The notes beneath the pieces were generated by a model that saw only the letters and a list, made by a program, of their open reading frames with translations, was not told the origin of the DNA and made no database searches. Below, one piece after another: positions 51,217 to 60,095 of a DNA stretch of 64,000 nucleotides. Origin of the DNA: Streptomyces sp. NBC_01471 (GTDB lineage Bacteria > Actinomycetota > Actinomycetes > Streptomycetales > Streptomycetaceae). The DNA lies in assembly GCF_041438865.1 (NCBI RefSeq), contig NZ_CP109450.1, positions 6,512,001 to 6,576,000 of the forward strand, in the 5' to 3' direction. The first letter of the stretch is position 1, and each line of letters opens with the position of its first letter. The position numbers and the translations under genes were made by a program.

Positions 51217-51753
51217 TCACCGCGGGCGCGGAGCGGTCAGGCGGCGGTACGCGGCGAGGCCGTCGGGCACCCACTCCCAGCTGCCGATACGGAGCGCCAG
51301 CTCCTCGTCGGAGAGGAAGCCGTGCCAGGCGACCTCCTCCACCTGGGGATTCACCGGAAGTGTGCAGCGCACCTCGTAGACCCAGGACCACCAGCCCTGC
51401 CCGGGGCCCTCGTACAGGAACTTGAAGAGCGGTACGGGCGCGGGCAGCCCCGAGACGCCGAGCTCCTCCTCGGCCTCCCGCAGCGCCGCCGCGTCGTAGG
51501 ACTCGCCCGCGCCGACCACCCCGCCGACGAACATGTCGTACAGCGAGGGGAAGACCAGCTTCACCGGGGTCCGCCGGTGGACGAAGATCCGGTCCTCGGC
51601 GTCCCGGGCGAGGACGAAGACGCAGCGGTGCAGCAGCCCCTTCGCGTACACCTCGCCCCGCGGGGCCTGCCCGGTCACCTGGTCGGACGCGTCGACCACA
51701 TCGAGGATCTCGTCGGCGGGGGAAGCGGGGGGTACGGGGTGTGCAGCGGTCAT
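51217..51753 (-). CDS. Nudix hydrolase
   Basis: 178 aa from ATG 51753, its ATG overlapping the stop of the EamA transporter (ATGA). The Nudix box GGVVGAGESYDAAALREAEEELGV (about residues 77-100) fits GX5EX7REUXEEXGU. Domain layout, with FVHRRTPVK before the box and W-rich VYEVRCTLPVNPQVEEVAW after, resembles YfcD/IPP isomerase-like Nudix proteins. It hydrolyses a nucleoside-diphosphate-linked compound; substrate unknown. Confidence 0.9.
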   Translation of the reverse strand: MTAAHPVPPASPADEILDVVDASDQVTGQAPRGEVYAKGLLHRCVFVLARDAEDRIFVHRRTPVKLVFPSLYDMFVGGVVGAGESYDAAALREAEEELGVSGLPAPVPLFKFLYEGPGQGWWSWVYEVRCTLPVNPQVEEVAWHGFLSDEELALRIGSWEWVPDGLAAYRRLTAPRPR

Positions 51754-52637
51754 GCGGCCATCTTCTCGCGCGGCGCCCGCGCCGAGCCGGAGGGCATCGC
51801 CGGATGCCGCCCCAGGAGGATGATCCCCACGACGATCGCCGCCAGCCCGGCCGACTCCCAGGCCAGGGCTCCGGTATCGGTGTGCAGCCGGTCGCCGAGG
51901 AAGCCCACGCCGCATACGATGCCCGCGAGCGGCTGTGCGGCGGTGAGCGCGGGCAGCGAACTGCGCAGCGGCGCGGCCTCGAAGGCGCTCTGGACCAGGA
52001 CCAGGCCGGTGACGCCGAGCACGATCACGGCGTACACCTCCCAGCCGCTCACGAGCCCCGCCCAGCCGCCGTGCTCCAGATGCTGTCCGCTGACCCGGGT
52101 CAGGGCGTCCTGGAGCCCGTACAGCAGCCCCGCGCCGAGTGCGAGGAGCGCGGGCCCCACGGTCAGCCGGGTCCGTTTGGCGCAGAACGCCAGGAGCATC
52201 GCGGTACCGGCCACCGCGCCGATGATCAGCCAGTGCCGCAGCTCGTCCACCGACGCGGCACCGGCCTTCGGCTGGCCCGCCAGGATGAAGACCGCGACAC
52301 CGCCCGCCAGCAGCGCGAGACCGCCCCAGCCCTGCCGTCCCAGCGGCTGCCCGGTCTGGTGCCGGGAGAGCGCCATGGCGAAGAGCAGGTTCGTCGCGAG
52401 CAGTGGTTCGACCAGGGAGATCTCGCCCTGGCCGAGTGCCAGGGCGCCCAGCACCATGCCGCAGACCATGAGGCCGATGCCGCCCAGCCAGAGCGGCACC
52501 CGCACCAGGTCGAGCAGCAGCCGGAAGGAGAGGAAGTCCTTCATCGGGGCGTGCCGCGCCGCTCTCTGCTGGAGCACGAAACCGAAGCCGAGACAGCAGG
52601 CCGCGCCCACGGAGAGCGCGACGACGAGTACCGACAC
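51750..52637 (-). CDS. DMT/EamA-family transporter
   Basis: 295 aa from GTG 52637 with GAGG eight bases upstream. About ten hydrophobic helices, e.g. LVVALSVGAACCLGFGFVL, LGGIGLMVCGMVLGALAL, VLGVTGLVLVQSAFEA and AGLAAIVVGIILLGRHP, in the two-fold repeated drug/metabolite transporter layout. LQQRAARHAP after helix 1 is typical of actinobacterial DMT proteins. Substrate unknown. Translationally coupled to the Nudix gene. Confidence 0.85.
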   Translation of the reverse strand: MSVLVVALSVGAACCLGFGFVLQQRAARHAPMKDFLSFRLLLDLVRVPLWLGGIGLMVCGMVLGALALGQGEISLVEPLLATNLLFAMALSRHQTGQPLGRQGWGGLALLAGGVAVFILAGQPKAGAASVDELRHWLIIGAVAGTAMLLAFCAKRTRLTVGPALLALGAGLLYGLQDALTRVSGQHLEHGGWAGLVSGWEVYAVIVLGVTGLVLVQSAFEAAPLRSSLPALTAAQPLAGIVCGVGFLGDRLHTDTGALAWESAGLAAIVVGIILLGRHPAMPSGSARAPREKMAA

Positions 52638-52787
52638 GTGATCAACCTCAAGACCGGCCAGAGGGGGCGGGATGCTGGCGACGATAGCGCTTGGAGGGGC
52701 ACCTGTACCCGTTGAGTGCACCGAACGGGACGGTTGACGCAGCTTCGGGACGAACTGAAGATGTGACCCACAAGTAACCTGGCAGGG

Positions 52788-54470
52788 ATGGGGCTCATGG
52801 CGGACGACGCTGACGTGATCGTGATCGGGGCCGGTCTGGCCGGTCTGGTGGCCACCGCCGAGCTGGTGGACGCGGGGAAGAAGGTGATCCTCCTCGACCA
52901 GGAACCCGAGCAGTCGGCCGGCGGGCAGGCGCACTGGTCCTTCGGCGGTCTCTTCTTCGTCGACTCGCCCGAACAGCGGCGCTTCCGCATCAAGGACAGT
53001 CACGAGCTGGCGATGCAGGACTGGCTCGGCACCGCCGGTTTCGACCGGCCGGAGGACCACTGGCCGCGGCAGTGGGCCGAGGCGTACGTCGACTTCGCGT
53101 CGGGCGAGAAGCGGGCCTGGCTGCACGCCCAGGGGATGCGCTTCTTCCCGGTCGTCGGCTGGGCGGAGCGCGGCGGGTACGACGCGACGGGCCACGGCAA
53201 CTCGGTGCCCCGCTTCCACATCACCTGGGGGACCGGGCCCGGTGTCGTCGCGCCCTTCGAACGCCGGGTGCGGGCCGGTGTGGCGCGCGGCCTGGTGCAG
53301 CTCAGGTTCCGCCACCGGGTGACCGGCCTCGCCCGCAGCGCCGGCGCGGTCGACACGGTGACCGGCGAGGTGCTGGAGGAGAGCGGGGCCGAGCGGGGCA
53401 CCGCGAGCAGCCGTACGGTCACCGGCGAGTTCAGCTACCGGGCGCAGGCGGTCATCGTCACCTCCGGCGGGATCGGCGGCAACCACGACCTCGTACGGGC
53501 GCAGTGGCCGGAGCGGCTCGGCACCCCGCCCGCCCACATGCTGTCGGGGGTGCCCGCCCATGTGGACGGGCTGATGCTGGGCATCACGGAGGCCGCCGGC
53601 GGCAGCCAGATCAACCGGGACCGGATGTGGCACTACACCGAGGGCATCCAGAACTGGAACCCGATCTGGGCGAAGCACGGCATCCGCATCCTGCCGGGGC
53701 CCTCGTCGCTCTGGTTCGACGCACGCGGCAAACGCCTGCCGGTGCCGCTCTTCCCCGGCTTCGACACCCTGGGCACGCTCGACCACATCATGAAGTCGGG
53801 CCACGACCACACCTGGTTCGTCCTCGACCAGCGCATCATCGGCAAGGAGTTCGCGCTCTCGGGCTCCGAGCAGAACCCGGACCTGACCGGGAAGTCCGTC
53901 CGTGACGTCATCGGGCGGGCGCGGGCCGACGTACCCGCGCCGGTCAGGGCCTTCATGGACAACGGCGCGGACTTCGTCGTCGAGAAGGACCTCGCGTCGC
54001 TGGTGCGGGGGATGAACGCGCTCACCGACCAGCCGCTGATCGACGAGGCCGGGCTGCGCCGGGAGATCGTCGCCCGCGACCGGGAGATCAGTAACCCCTT
54101 CACCAAGGACCTCCAGGTGATGGCGGTCCGCGGCGCCCGGAACTACCTGGGCGACAAACTCATCCGTACGGCAGCGCCGCACCGGATCCTGGACCCCGCC
54201 GCGGGGCCGCTGATCGCGGTGAAACTGCACATCCTGACCCGCAAGTCGCTGGGCGGCCTGGAGACGGACCTGTCGTCGCGGGTCGTCGCCGAGCCGGGCG
54301 CCGGCCCGGACCGGGGCCGGCCCGTGCCCGGTCTGTACGCGGCGGGGGAGGCCGCCGGGTTCGGCGGGGGCGGGGTGCACGGCTACCGGTCGCTGGAGGG
54401 CACGTTCCTGGGCGGCTGCATCTACTCCGGGCGGATCGCCGGGCGGGCGGCGGCCCGGGCGGTGGGATGA
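52788..54470 (+). CDS. FAD-binding dehydrogenase (3-ketosteroid dehydrogenase/fumarate reductase-like)
   Basis: 560 aa from ATG 52788 (ATG 52797 possible). FAD motif VIVIGAGLAGLVATAELVDAGKKVILLDQE, GGQAHWSFGG, second FAD contact VIVTSGGIGGNHDLVR and the C-terminal GLYAAGEAAGFGGGGVHGYRSLEGTFLGGCIYSGRIAG. Streptomycete members are annotated as FAD-binding dehydrogenases; relatives desaturate steroids or reduce fumarate. The KstD catalytic tyrosines cannot be confirmed by eye, so steroid activity is not claimed. Single gene, divergent from the EamA/Nudix pair. Confidence 0.85.
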   Translation: MGLMADDADVIVIGAGLAGLVATAELVDAGKKVILLDQEPEQSAGGQAHWSFGGLFFVDSPEQRRFRIKDSHELAMQDWLGTAGFDRPEDHWPRQWAEAYVDFASGEKRAWLHAQGMRFFPVVGWAERGGYDATGHGNSVPRFHITWGTGPGVVAPFERRVRAGVARGLVQLRFRHRVTGLARSAGAVDTVTGEVLEESGAERGTASSRTVTGEFSYRAQAVIVTSGGIGGNHDLVRAQWPERLGTPPAHMLSGVPAHVDGLMLGITEAAGGSQINRDRMWHYTEGIQNWNPIWAKHGIRILPGPSSLWFDARGKRLPVPLFPGFDTLGTLDHIMKSGHDHTWFVLDQRIIGKEFALSGSEQNPDLTGKSVRDVIGRARADVPAPVRAFMDNGADFVVEKDLASLVRGMNALTDQPLIDEAGLRREIVARDREISNPFTKDLQVMAVRGARNYLGDKLIRTAAPHRILDPAAGPLIAVKLHILTRKSLGGLETDLSSRVVAEPGAGPDRGRPVPGLYAAGEAAGFGGGGVHGYRSLEGTFLGGCIYSGRIAGRAAARAVG

Positions 54471-54518
54471 GCGGGCTGAGCGGTGGCGGGGCCCGGAGGG
54501 CTGTCCGGGGCGCCCGCC

Positions 54519-54941
54519 CTACAGCCGTTCCACCACCCGGAACCTCTCGGCCACGATCATCGTGTCGTCGTCCACGGTGAACTCCGGGTCCCGCAGCGCC
54601 TCCCGCATCTCGTCCCCGTGCCAGAACCGCTCGTGCCCGGCGCGCCACTCGGCGACCGATGCGTATCCCTCGCCCTCGTCCAGCGCGTGCTGGAGCCCGA
54701 CGTCCCCCAGCCGCAGGACCAGGACCCCGGTGAGCTCGACCACCGCGACCTCGCGGCCGTCCGAGTCGATCAGCGCGGAGCGCTCGCCGACGGGAGGCAG
54801 TTCCTCCTGCTCCGCCTCGTACTCGGCGAGCAACCCGCTGGTCGAGACCTTCTCCCCGCGCAGCACGGAGTCGACGAGCTGATCGCGGAGCGGGCCGGGG
54901 AAGGCGAAAAGCAGGGGCTTGAGAGGCTCGGGACCGGTCAT
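54519..54941 (-). CDS. ASCH-domain protein
   Basis: 140 aa from ATG 54941. The ASCH fold (YhfF-like) shows LLFAFPGPLRDQLVDSVLRGEKVSTSGLL, the GxKxxT-like element, and the acidic WHGDEMREAL segment. ASCH domains resemble PUA RNA-binding folds, and some are ribonucleases or amidohydrolases for modified nucleosides. The gene lies alone and convergent to the flavoprotein. A TACGCT box six bases before the ATG suggests a leaderless mRNA. Confidence 0.75.
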   Translation of the reverse strand: MTGPEPLKPLLFAFPGPLRDQLVDSVLRGEKVSTSGLLAEYEAEQEELPPVGERSALIDSDGREVAVVELTGVLVLRLGDVGLQHALDEGEGYASVAEWRAGHERFWHGDEMREALRDPEFTVDDDTMIVAERFRVVERL

Positions 54942-55086
54942 GGCACCAGCGTACGCACACGGGTAAAACATGGCGGCGCAAGGGGAGTTGAGGAGGGGGT
55001 GGCGCCCGTACGGCCTTGACGTGGAGCCATCAATACCGGTTTGCTGTGCGTGATCATTGCCCCCGGCGCCCTGAGGAACCCCGCGG

Positions 55087-56073
55087 ATGCCCCCTCTCCT
55101 CGGCCGCTCCCGAAGACGGGCCGGCCAGCTCGCCGACCCGGCACTCGACGATGTCGAACTCGCCGAAGCGAGAACCCAGTTGGCCCAGGGCCGCTGGGGC
55201 AGCGTCAGTTCGCTGCTCACCGCGACCGCCGACGACTGGGACCGCCGGGGCCACCGTCTGGTCGTACTCGCCGAGGGCGCGGGATCGGTGGCCTGGGCGG
55301 AGGACTGGCTGCTCGCCGAGCCGGAGAGCGCGGACGCCGCCGCCCTGCTGGCCTGCGCCACCGTCCTGCGGTCGCTCCGGGGCAAGGACGGCAGGTCCGG
55401 AAAGGCGGCCAGGACCGGCCGGGCCGGCGTCGAGGAGGAGGGCGCGGCCAGGGAGGCCTGCCGGGCCGCTGCCCGGATGGCGCCGTCGGACCCCACGCCC
55501 TGGCTCGGTCTGCTGATCCTGGCCCGCAGCCGGGGTACCGAGGAGGAGGTCAGCCGCCTCTTCGACGAGGTGCGCTCACGCCACCCCGAGCACCACCACG
55601 CCCACCACCTGATGGCGGCGCGGCTCGCCGAGCGCCATCCGGAAGCCGGCCAGGACCCCCTCCACGAGGTGTACGACTTCGCGGCCTGGGCGGCCGAACA
55701 GGCGCCCGCCGACTCGCCGCTCGCGGTGCTGCCGGTGGTGGCCCACGCGGAGCGCTACCGGGTGCTCGCCACCGCGGGCAGCGAACCGGGCGATCCCGCA
55801 CGCTCCGCGCACTGGACGGGCCGGCGGGCCCGACAGGTGATGAAGGCCGCCTTCGACTGGTGGCTGGAGTGGGAGCGCGAGGACCATCCGCGCAATCGCA
55901 TCGACCTCAACTTCCTGGCCCACGCGAAGTTCTGCGAGGGCCGGCCGGCGGAGGCCGCCGCGCTGTTCCACCGCATCGGAGAGCACATCACGCCAGCCCC
56001 CTGGGCGTACCCCGACCGGGACCCGTACCAGGCGTTCAGCGCCGCGCGCGGTGCCGCGCTCGGCTCCGTCTAA
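55087..56073 (+). CDS. Conserved actinobacterial protein with TPR-like helices
   Basis: 328 aa, GAGGA nine bases before ATG 55087. Mostly helical and alanine-rich with repeated helix pairs (LAEARTQLAQGRWGSVSSLL, AREACRAAARMAPSDPTPWLGLLILARS, RIDLNFLAHAKFCEGRPAEAAALFHRIG) reminiscent of tetratricopeptide repeats. No enzyme motif or signal peptide. It is 26 bases upstream of the APC permease, so the two may be co-transcribed. Function not known. Confidence 0.75.
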   Translation: MPPLLGRSRRRAGQLADPALDDVELAEARTQLAQGRWGSVSSLLTATADDWDRRGHRLVVLAEGAGSVAWAEDWLLAEPESADAAALLACATVLRSLRGKDGRSGKAARTGRAGVEEEGAAREACRAAARMAPSDPTPWLGLLILARSRGTEEEVSRLFDEVRSRHPEHHHAHHLMAARLAERHPEAGQDPLHEVYDFAAWAAEQAPADSPLAVLPVVAHAERYRVLATAGSEPGDPARSAHWTGRRARQVMKAAFDWWLEWEREDHPRNRIDLNFLAHAKFCEGRPAEAAALFHRIGEHITPAPWAYPDRDPYQAFSAARGAALGSV

Positions 56074-56099
56074 CTCCTCACCGAAGGGACCGACCCGCC

Positions 56100-57653
56100 A
56101 TGCCGCCGGGCAGTTCGAGCACGAGCGAGATCAACGAGATCAGCACGTTCAAGGGCCAGGACCAGGCGTTGCGCGCCGGCCGTCTGGGGACGGCGGGGCT
56201 GCTGCTCTCCGTGCTCGCGGCCAGTGCTCCCCTGATGGTCGTCGCGGGTGTCATGCCCACGATCTTCGGTCTGATGGGGATCGTCGGGCAGCCGATCCTC
56301 TACGTCATCCTGGCGGTCGTCCTGGCGCTGTTCAGCGTCGGTTACGCGGAGATGAGCCGGCACGTCCACAACGCCGGGGCCTTCTACGCGTACATCGCCC
56401 GCGGCCTCGGCGCCACCGCCGGTGCGAGTGCCTCCTTCGTCGCCCTGGTCGCCTACAGCGCCATGCAGGTCGGCATCTACGGCATCTTCGGCTTCGAGGT
56501 CTCCGGCCTCTTCGACACCTACCTGAGCACCGAACTGGCCTGGTGGATACCGGCGCTGGCGGCCGTCGTGGTCGTCGGGGTGCTGTCCTGGCTGAAGATC
56601 GACCTCAACGCGAAGGTCCTCGGGGTGCTGCTGCTCATCGAGTGCGCCCTCGTGGTGATCTTCGACATCGCCTCGGTCGCGAACCCCGCCGCGGAAGGGC
56701 TCTCGCTGCACGCCTTCAACCCCGGCACCCTCACCGGAGCGGGCTTCGGAACCGCCCTCTGCTTCTGCATCGCCGCCTTCGTCGGCTTCGAACAGGCCCC
56801 CGTGTACGCCGAGGAGACCAGCAGGCCGCAGGTGGTCGTCCGCCGGGTGATGTTCCTCGGCGTCGGCTTCGTCGCGCTGTTCTTCGCCCTCAGCTCCTGG
56901 GCGCTGACCGTGGCCGCCGGCCCGTCGGCGATCAGTGCCCGGGCGGGCAAGCTCGGCCCCGGACTGCTCTTCGGCCTCAGCGAGGGGGTGCTCGGCAAGT
57001 CCTTCACCGACGTACTGCACGTCCTCTTCGTCACCGGCATGTTCGCCGCCATGCTCAGCTTCCACAACGTGGTCGCCCGCTACGCCTTCGCGATGGGCCG
57101 CGAAGGACTGCTGCCCGCCGCCTTCGGCCGTACCAACAAGTCCAGCGGCGCACCCGGCATCGGGTCGCTGCTCCAGACCGTGATCTCCCTCGTCGTCGTC
57201 ATCGCCTTCGCGGTGACCGACAGCAAGCCGCACGGCGACCCGACGGCGCCCGTCCTGCACCTCTTCACCTGGATGGGGAACATCGGCGCCCTCGGCATCA
57301 TCCTGCTGATGGCCGCCGCGTCGGTCGCGGTCATCGCCTTCTTCGGCCGGCGCGGGGCGGTCCGCGCGCAGATCTGGCGGCTGACCGCGTCCGGGCTCGC
57401 CTGCCTCGCCCTGCTCAGCATCGCCTTCATGACGGTCAAGGACTTCGACGTGCTGGTCGGCGCGGGCCCCGGCTCCGTACTGAGCTGGCTGCTGCCCGGC
57501 ATCATCGGCCTCGCGCTGCTCGGCGGGCTGGTCTACGGACTGGTGCTGCGCTCGGGCCGGCCGGAGGTGCACGCCCGGATCGGGCTCGGCAACGAGGCGT
57601 TCCAGCTCGACAAGGCCGCCGAGGCGCGGGCCGGAGTCGCCGCGGAGATATGA
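56100..57653 (+). CDS. APC-family amino-acid permease
   Basis: 517 aa from ATG 56100. About 12 hydrophobic helices; the first contains GLLLSVLAASAPLMVVAGVMPTIF, an unwound-helix substrate site typical of the APC/LeuT fold, and YAEMSRHVHNAGAFYAYIARGLG follows helix 2-3. ETSRPQVVVRRVMF lies in the loop before helix 8. Transports an amino acid or amine by proton exchange; substrate not determinable. The long N-terminal soluble piece (about 28 residues) contains STSEINEISTFKGQD. Confidence 0.9.
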   Translation: MPPGSSSTSEINEISTFKGQDQALRAGRLGTAGLLLSVLAASAPLMVVAGVMPTIFGLMGIVGQPILYVILAVVLALFSVGYAEMSRHVHNAGAFYAYIARGLGATAGASASFVALVAYSAMQVGIYGIFGFEVSGLFDTYLSTELAWWIPALAAVVVVGVLSWLKIDLNAKVLGVLLLIECALVVIFDIASVANPAAEGLSLHAFNPGTLTGAGFGTALCFCIAAFVGFEQAPVYAEETSRPQVVVRRVMFLGVGFVALFFALSSWALTVAAGPSAISARAGKLGPGLLFGLSEGVLGKSFTDVLHVLFVTGMFAAMLSFHNVVARYAFAMGREGLLPAAFGRTNKSSGAPGIGSLLQTVISLVVVIAFAVTDSKPHGDPTAPVLHLFTWMGNIGALGIILLMAAASVAVIAFFGRRGAVRAQIWRLTASGLACLALLSIAFMTVKDFDVLVGAGPGSVLSWLLPGIIGLALLGGLVYGLVLRSGRPEVHARIGLGNEAFQLDKAAEARAGVAAEI

Positions 57654-57715
57654 CGGAATCCTGACGGCACCCGCGGCCGCTGGCTTCTGGCGGCCGCGAG
57701 TGCTCGAATCGTTGG

Positions 57716-58441
57716 GTGAAACCAGAACCATCCGATCAGGACGGCGCGCCGGTCGGCCGCCGTCTGGTCCTCGGCATGCTCGGCCTGGGCGCCGCGGGGC
57801 TCGTCACCGCGCCCTACATCCAGCGCGGGGTCGACTCGGCGCTGGGGACGGTCGCGGGCAAGGACCCCACCGGCCTGACCGGTCTGCTGCCCAACGGCGG
57901 CGGATTCCGCTACTACTCGGTCACCTCGTCGGTGCCCCGCAAGGACGCCGGCACCTACCGGCTCACCGTGGACGGCATGGTCGAGCGGCCCGCCACGTAC
58001 ACCCTCGGCTCACTGCGCAGGCTGCCGCAGACCAGGCTGGTGCGCGATGTGCAGTGCGTCACCGGCTGGCGGGTGCCCGGGACCCCCTTCGAGGGCGTCC
58101 GGCTCTCCCGGCTGCTCGACGCGGCGGGCGTGCGGCCCGGGGCCGGTGCCGTCCGCTTCACCTGCTTCGACGGCGCGTACAGCGAGAGCCTCACCCTGGA
58201 CCAGGCGCGCCGTGCTGACGTCCTGGTGGCGCTGCGGATGCAGGACGCGCCGGTGAGCCACAACCACGGCGGCCCGGTCCGGCTCTACGTCGCGCCCATG
58301 TACTTCTACAAGTCCGCGAAATGGCTGTCCGGGATCACCGTCACCAGTGACGTGCGACGCGGTTACTGGGAGGAGCGGGGCTATGACATCGACGCCTGGG
58401 TCGGCAAGTCCAACGGACGCGACGACCACCCCACGGTCTGA
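57716..58441 (+). CDS. Molybdopterin-dependent SUOX-fold oxidoreductase (YedY/MsrP-like)
   Basis: 241 aa from GTG 57716. N-terminal GRRLVLGMLGLGAAGLV resembles a Tat signal or anchor, then a sulfite-oxidase-fold domain with the molybdenum Cys in VQCVTGWRVPGTPFEGV. Relatives reduce oxidised methionine (MsrP) or other S/N-oxides at the outer membrane face. The 3' end overlaps the next gene by 59 bases. With the following cytochrome b protein it forms a YedYZ-like pair. Confidence 0.88.
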   Translation: MKPEPSDQDGAPVGRRLVLGMLGLGAAGLVTAPYIQRGVDSALGTVAGKDPTGLTGLLPNGGGFRYYSVTSSVPRKDAGTYRLTVDGMVERPATYTLGSLRRLPQTRLVRDVQCVTGWRVPGTPFEGVRLSRLLDAAGVRPGAGAVRFTCFDGAYSESLTLDQARRADVLVALRMQDAPVSHNHGGPVRLYVAPMYFYKSAKWLSGITVTSDVRRGYWEERGYDIDAWVGKSNGRDDHPTV

Positions 58442-59027
58442 CCTGCGCCGCTTCACCCGGCCGGTGCGATGGGTGCACCGCACGACGTCGGCCCTGATGC
58501 TGGTGTGCATCGCGTCGGCCGGCTGCCTGTACATCCCGCAGCTCGCGGAACTCGTCGGCCGCCGCTATCTGGTGGTCACCGTCCACGAGTGGTCCGGGGT
58601 GCTGCTGCCGGTGCCGGTCCTGCTCGGCCTGGTCTCGCGCGCGCTGCGGGCGGACCTGGGCCGCCTCAACCGCTTCGCGCCGTACGACCGCGCCTGGCTC
58701 CGGTCGGCGCTGCGCAGGGACGGATCCCCGCGCACGGCGGGCAAGTTCAACGGCGGCCAGAAGATCTACGCGGGGTGGATCGCGGGCGCCGCGCTGGTGA
58801 TGCTCGGGACCGGGCTGCTGATGTGGTTCACGCACCTGGCACCGCTGGTCTGGCGGACGAGCGCCACCTTCATCCACGACTGGCTGGCTCTCGCCGTCGG
58901 CATCGTGGTCGCCGGGCACATCGGGATGGCGCTCGGCGACCCGGAGGCCAGGCGGGGGATGCGGACCGGATGGGTCGGGCGCGGCTGGGCACGGCGGGAG
59001 CACCCGCGGTGGCTGGACGAGCAGTGA
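58383..59027 (+). CDS. Cytochrome b/b6-like membrane protein (YedZ/b561-type partner)
   Basis: 214 aa from ATG 58383, seven bases after GGAGGAG, lying inside the previous gene's last 59 bases in another frame. Four helices: VHRTTSALMLVCIASAGCLYI, VHEWSGVLLPVPVLLGLV, IAGAALVMLGTGLLMWF and IHDWLALAVGIVVAGHIGM; the His residues at the helix starts (VHRT, VHEW, IHDW, GHIG) fit haem b ligation. It should pass electrons from the quinone pool to the molybdoenzyme encoded upstream. Confidence 0.88.
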   Translation: MTSTPGSASPTDATTTPRSDLRRFTRPVRWVHRTTSALMLVCIASAGCLYIPQLAELVGRRYLVVTVHEWSGVLLPVPVLLGLVSRALRADLGRLNRFAPYDRAWLRSALRRDGSPRTAGKFNGGQKIYAGWIAGAALVMLGTGLLMWFTHLAPLVWRTSATFIHDWLALAVGIVVAGHIGMALGDPEARRGMRTGWVGRGWARREHPRWLDEQ

Positions 59028-59069
59028 GGCGCGGCGCCCGGGGTCTCCGGCTGACCCGGACCGAATACC

Positions 59070-60095
59070 CTAGGCGCCGAAGTCCAGCAGGACCTTGCAG
59101 GACCGCGACCGGTCCGCGGCGAGGGCGAACGCCTCCACGGCCTGCTCCACCGGCACCACCGCACTGACCAGTGCGTCGAAGGAGTCCTCCCGGGCCAGCA
59201 GCTCGATCGCCCCGTCGAACTCCACGTCGAAGCGGAGCGCCCCGCGCAGTTCGATCTCGCGGCTCACCACCAGGTTTCCGGCGAACGGGCTCATGCCCGG
59301 AGGCAGCATTCCCAGCTGTACGACGGCCCCGCCCCGCCGCACCGACCGCAGACAGGTGTCCAGACCGGCTGCCGACCCGGAGGCCTCGATCGCCGTGTCC
59401 ACCTCCTCCGGCAGACCGGGATCCGCCGGGTCGCCGGCCCGTACGAGCGTCGTCGCGCCCGCGGCGGCCGCGAACTCCAGGGCCCTCGGCAGCAGGTCGG
59501 TGACCGTGACGGCCGCGGCGCCCGCGGCCCGCAGCGCCGCCACCACCAGGGCGCCGATCGGCCCCGCACCCGTGACCAGGACGTGCCGGCCCTCGACGGG
59601 ACCGGCCCGGCGCACCGCGTGCAGCGCGACCGACAGTGGCTCGGCCAGTGCGGCCCTGCGCAGTCCGAGGCCCGCCGGAAGGGCCCTCAGCTGGCCGGCC
59701 GGGACCGCGATCCGGGCCGCGAACCCGCCCTGCACGTGCGGCGTACGGGCCGCGCTGCCCAGATAGCGGGTGTCCCGGCAGACGTTGGCCCGCCCGTCCA
59801 GGCACTCCGGGCACGCGCCGCACGGTGTCGCGGGGTGCACCGCCACCTGCGTGCCCGGCGCGGGGCCGTCCGCCCCCTCGCCGTACGCGACCACGGTGCC
59901 GACGACCTCGTGCCCCAGCACCATCGGCTCGCTGAGAAGGAAGTCACCGACCCCGCCGTGCCGCCAGTAGTGCAGATCCGAGCCGCACACTCCGCCGTAC
60001 CGCACCGCGACGACGGCCCGGCCGGGTCCGGCCACCGGCTCGGGCAGCTCCTCGACCCGCAGGTCACCCGCTCCGTGGATCACACATCCGCGCAT
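59070..60095 (-). CDS. idnD: L-idonate 5-dehydrogenase (zinc MDR)
   Basis: 341 aa from ATG 60095, sharing one base with the idnO stop (TGATG). Polyol-dehydrogenase MDR: GVCGSDLHYWRHGGVGDF, GHEVVG, a four-cysteine structural zinc site CGACPECLDGRANVC and Rossmann GAGPIGALVVAAL. The GDFLL phrase is typical of IdnD. Oxidises L-idonate to 5-ketogluconate, which IdnO reduces to gluconate. Last gene of the gluconate operon. A sorbitol or threonine dehydrogenase is less likely given the neighbours. Confidence 0.88.
   Translation of the reverse strand: MRGCVIHGAGDLRVEELPEPVAGPGRAVVAVRYGGVCGSDLHYWRHGGVGDFLLSEPMVLGHEVVGTVVAYGEGADGPAPGTQVAVHPATPCGACPECLDGRANVCRDTRYLGSAARTPHVQGGFAARIAVPAGQLRALPAGLGLRRAALAEPLSVALHAVRRAGPVEGRHVLVTGAGPIGALVVAALRAAGAAAVTVTDLLPRALEFAAAAGATTLVRAGDPADPGLPEEVDTAIEASGSAAGLDTCLRSVRRGGAVVQLGMLPPGMSPFAGNLVVSREIELRGALRFDVEFDGAIELLAREDSFDALVSAVVPVEQAVEAFALAADRSRSCKVLLDFGA

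Noticed and set aside
51750..54380. 876-codon minus-strand frame that could look like a giant fusion with the EamA transporter
   Set aside because: The upstream part is antisense to the FAD-dependent dehydrogenase; a GTG with GAGG at 52637 gives a normal-length transporter.
52788..54470. 3-ketosteroid delta1-dehydrogenase assignment
   Set aside because: General fold fits, but steroid-specific residues could not be confirmed and no sterol genes are near.
55041..56099. N-terminal extension of the APC permease
   Set aside because: It is an out-of-frame shadow of the 328-aa helical protein; the permease starts at ATG 56100.
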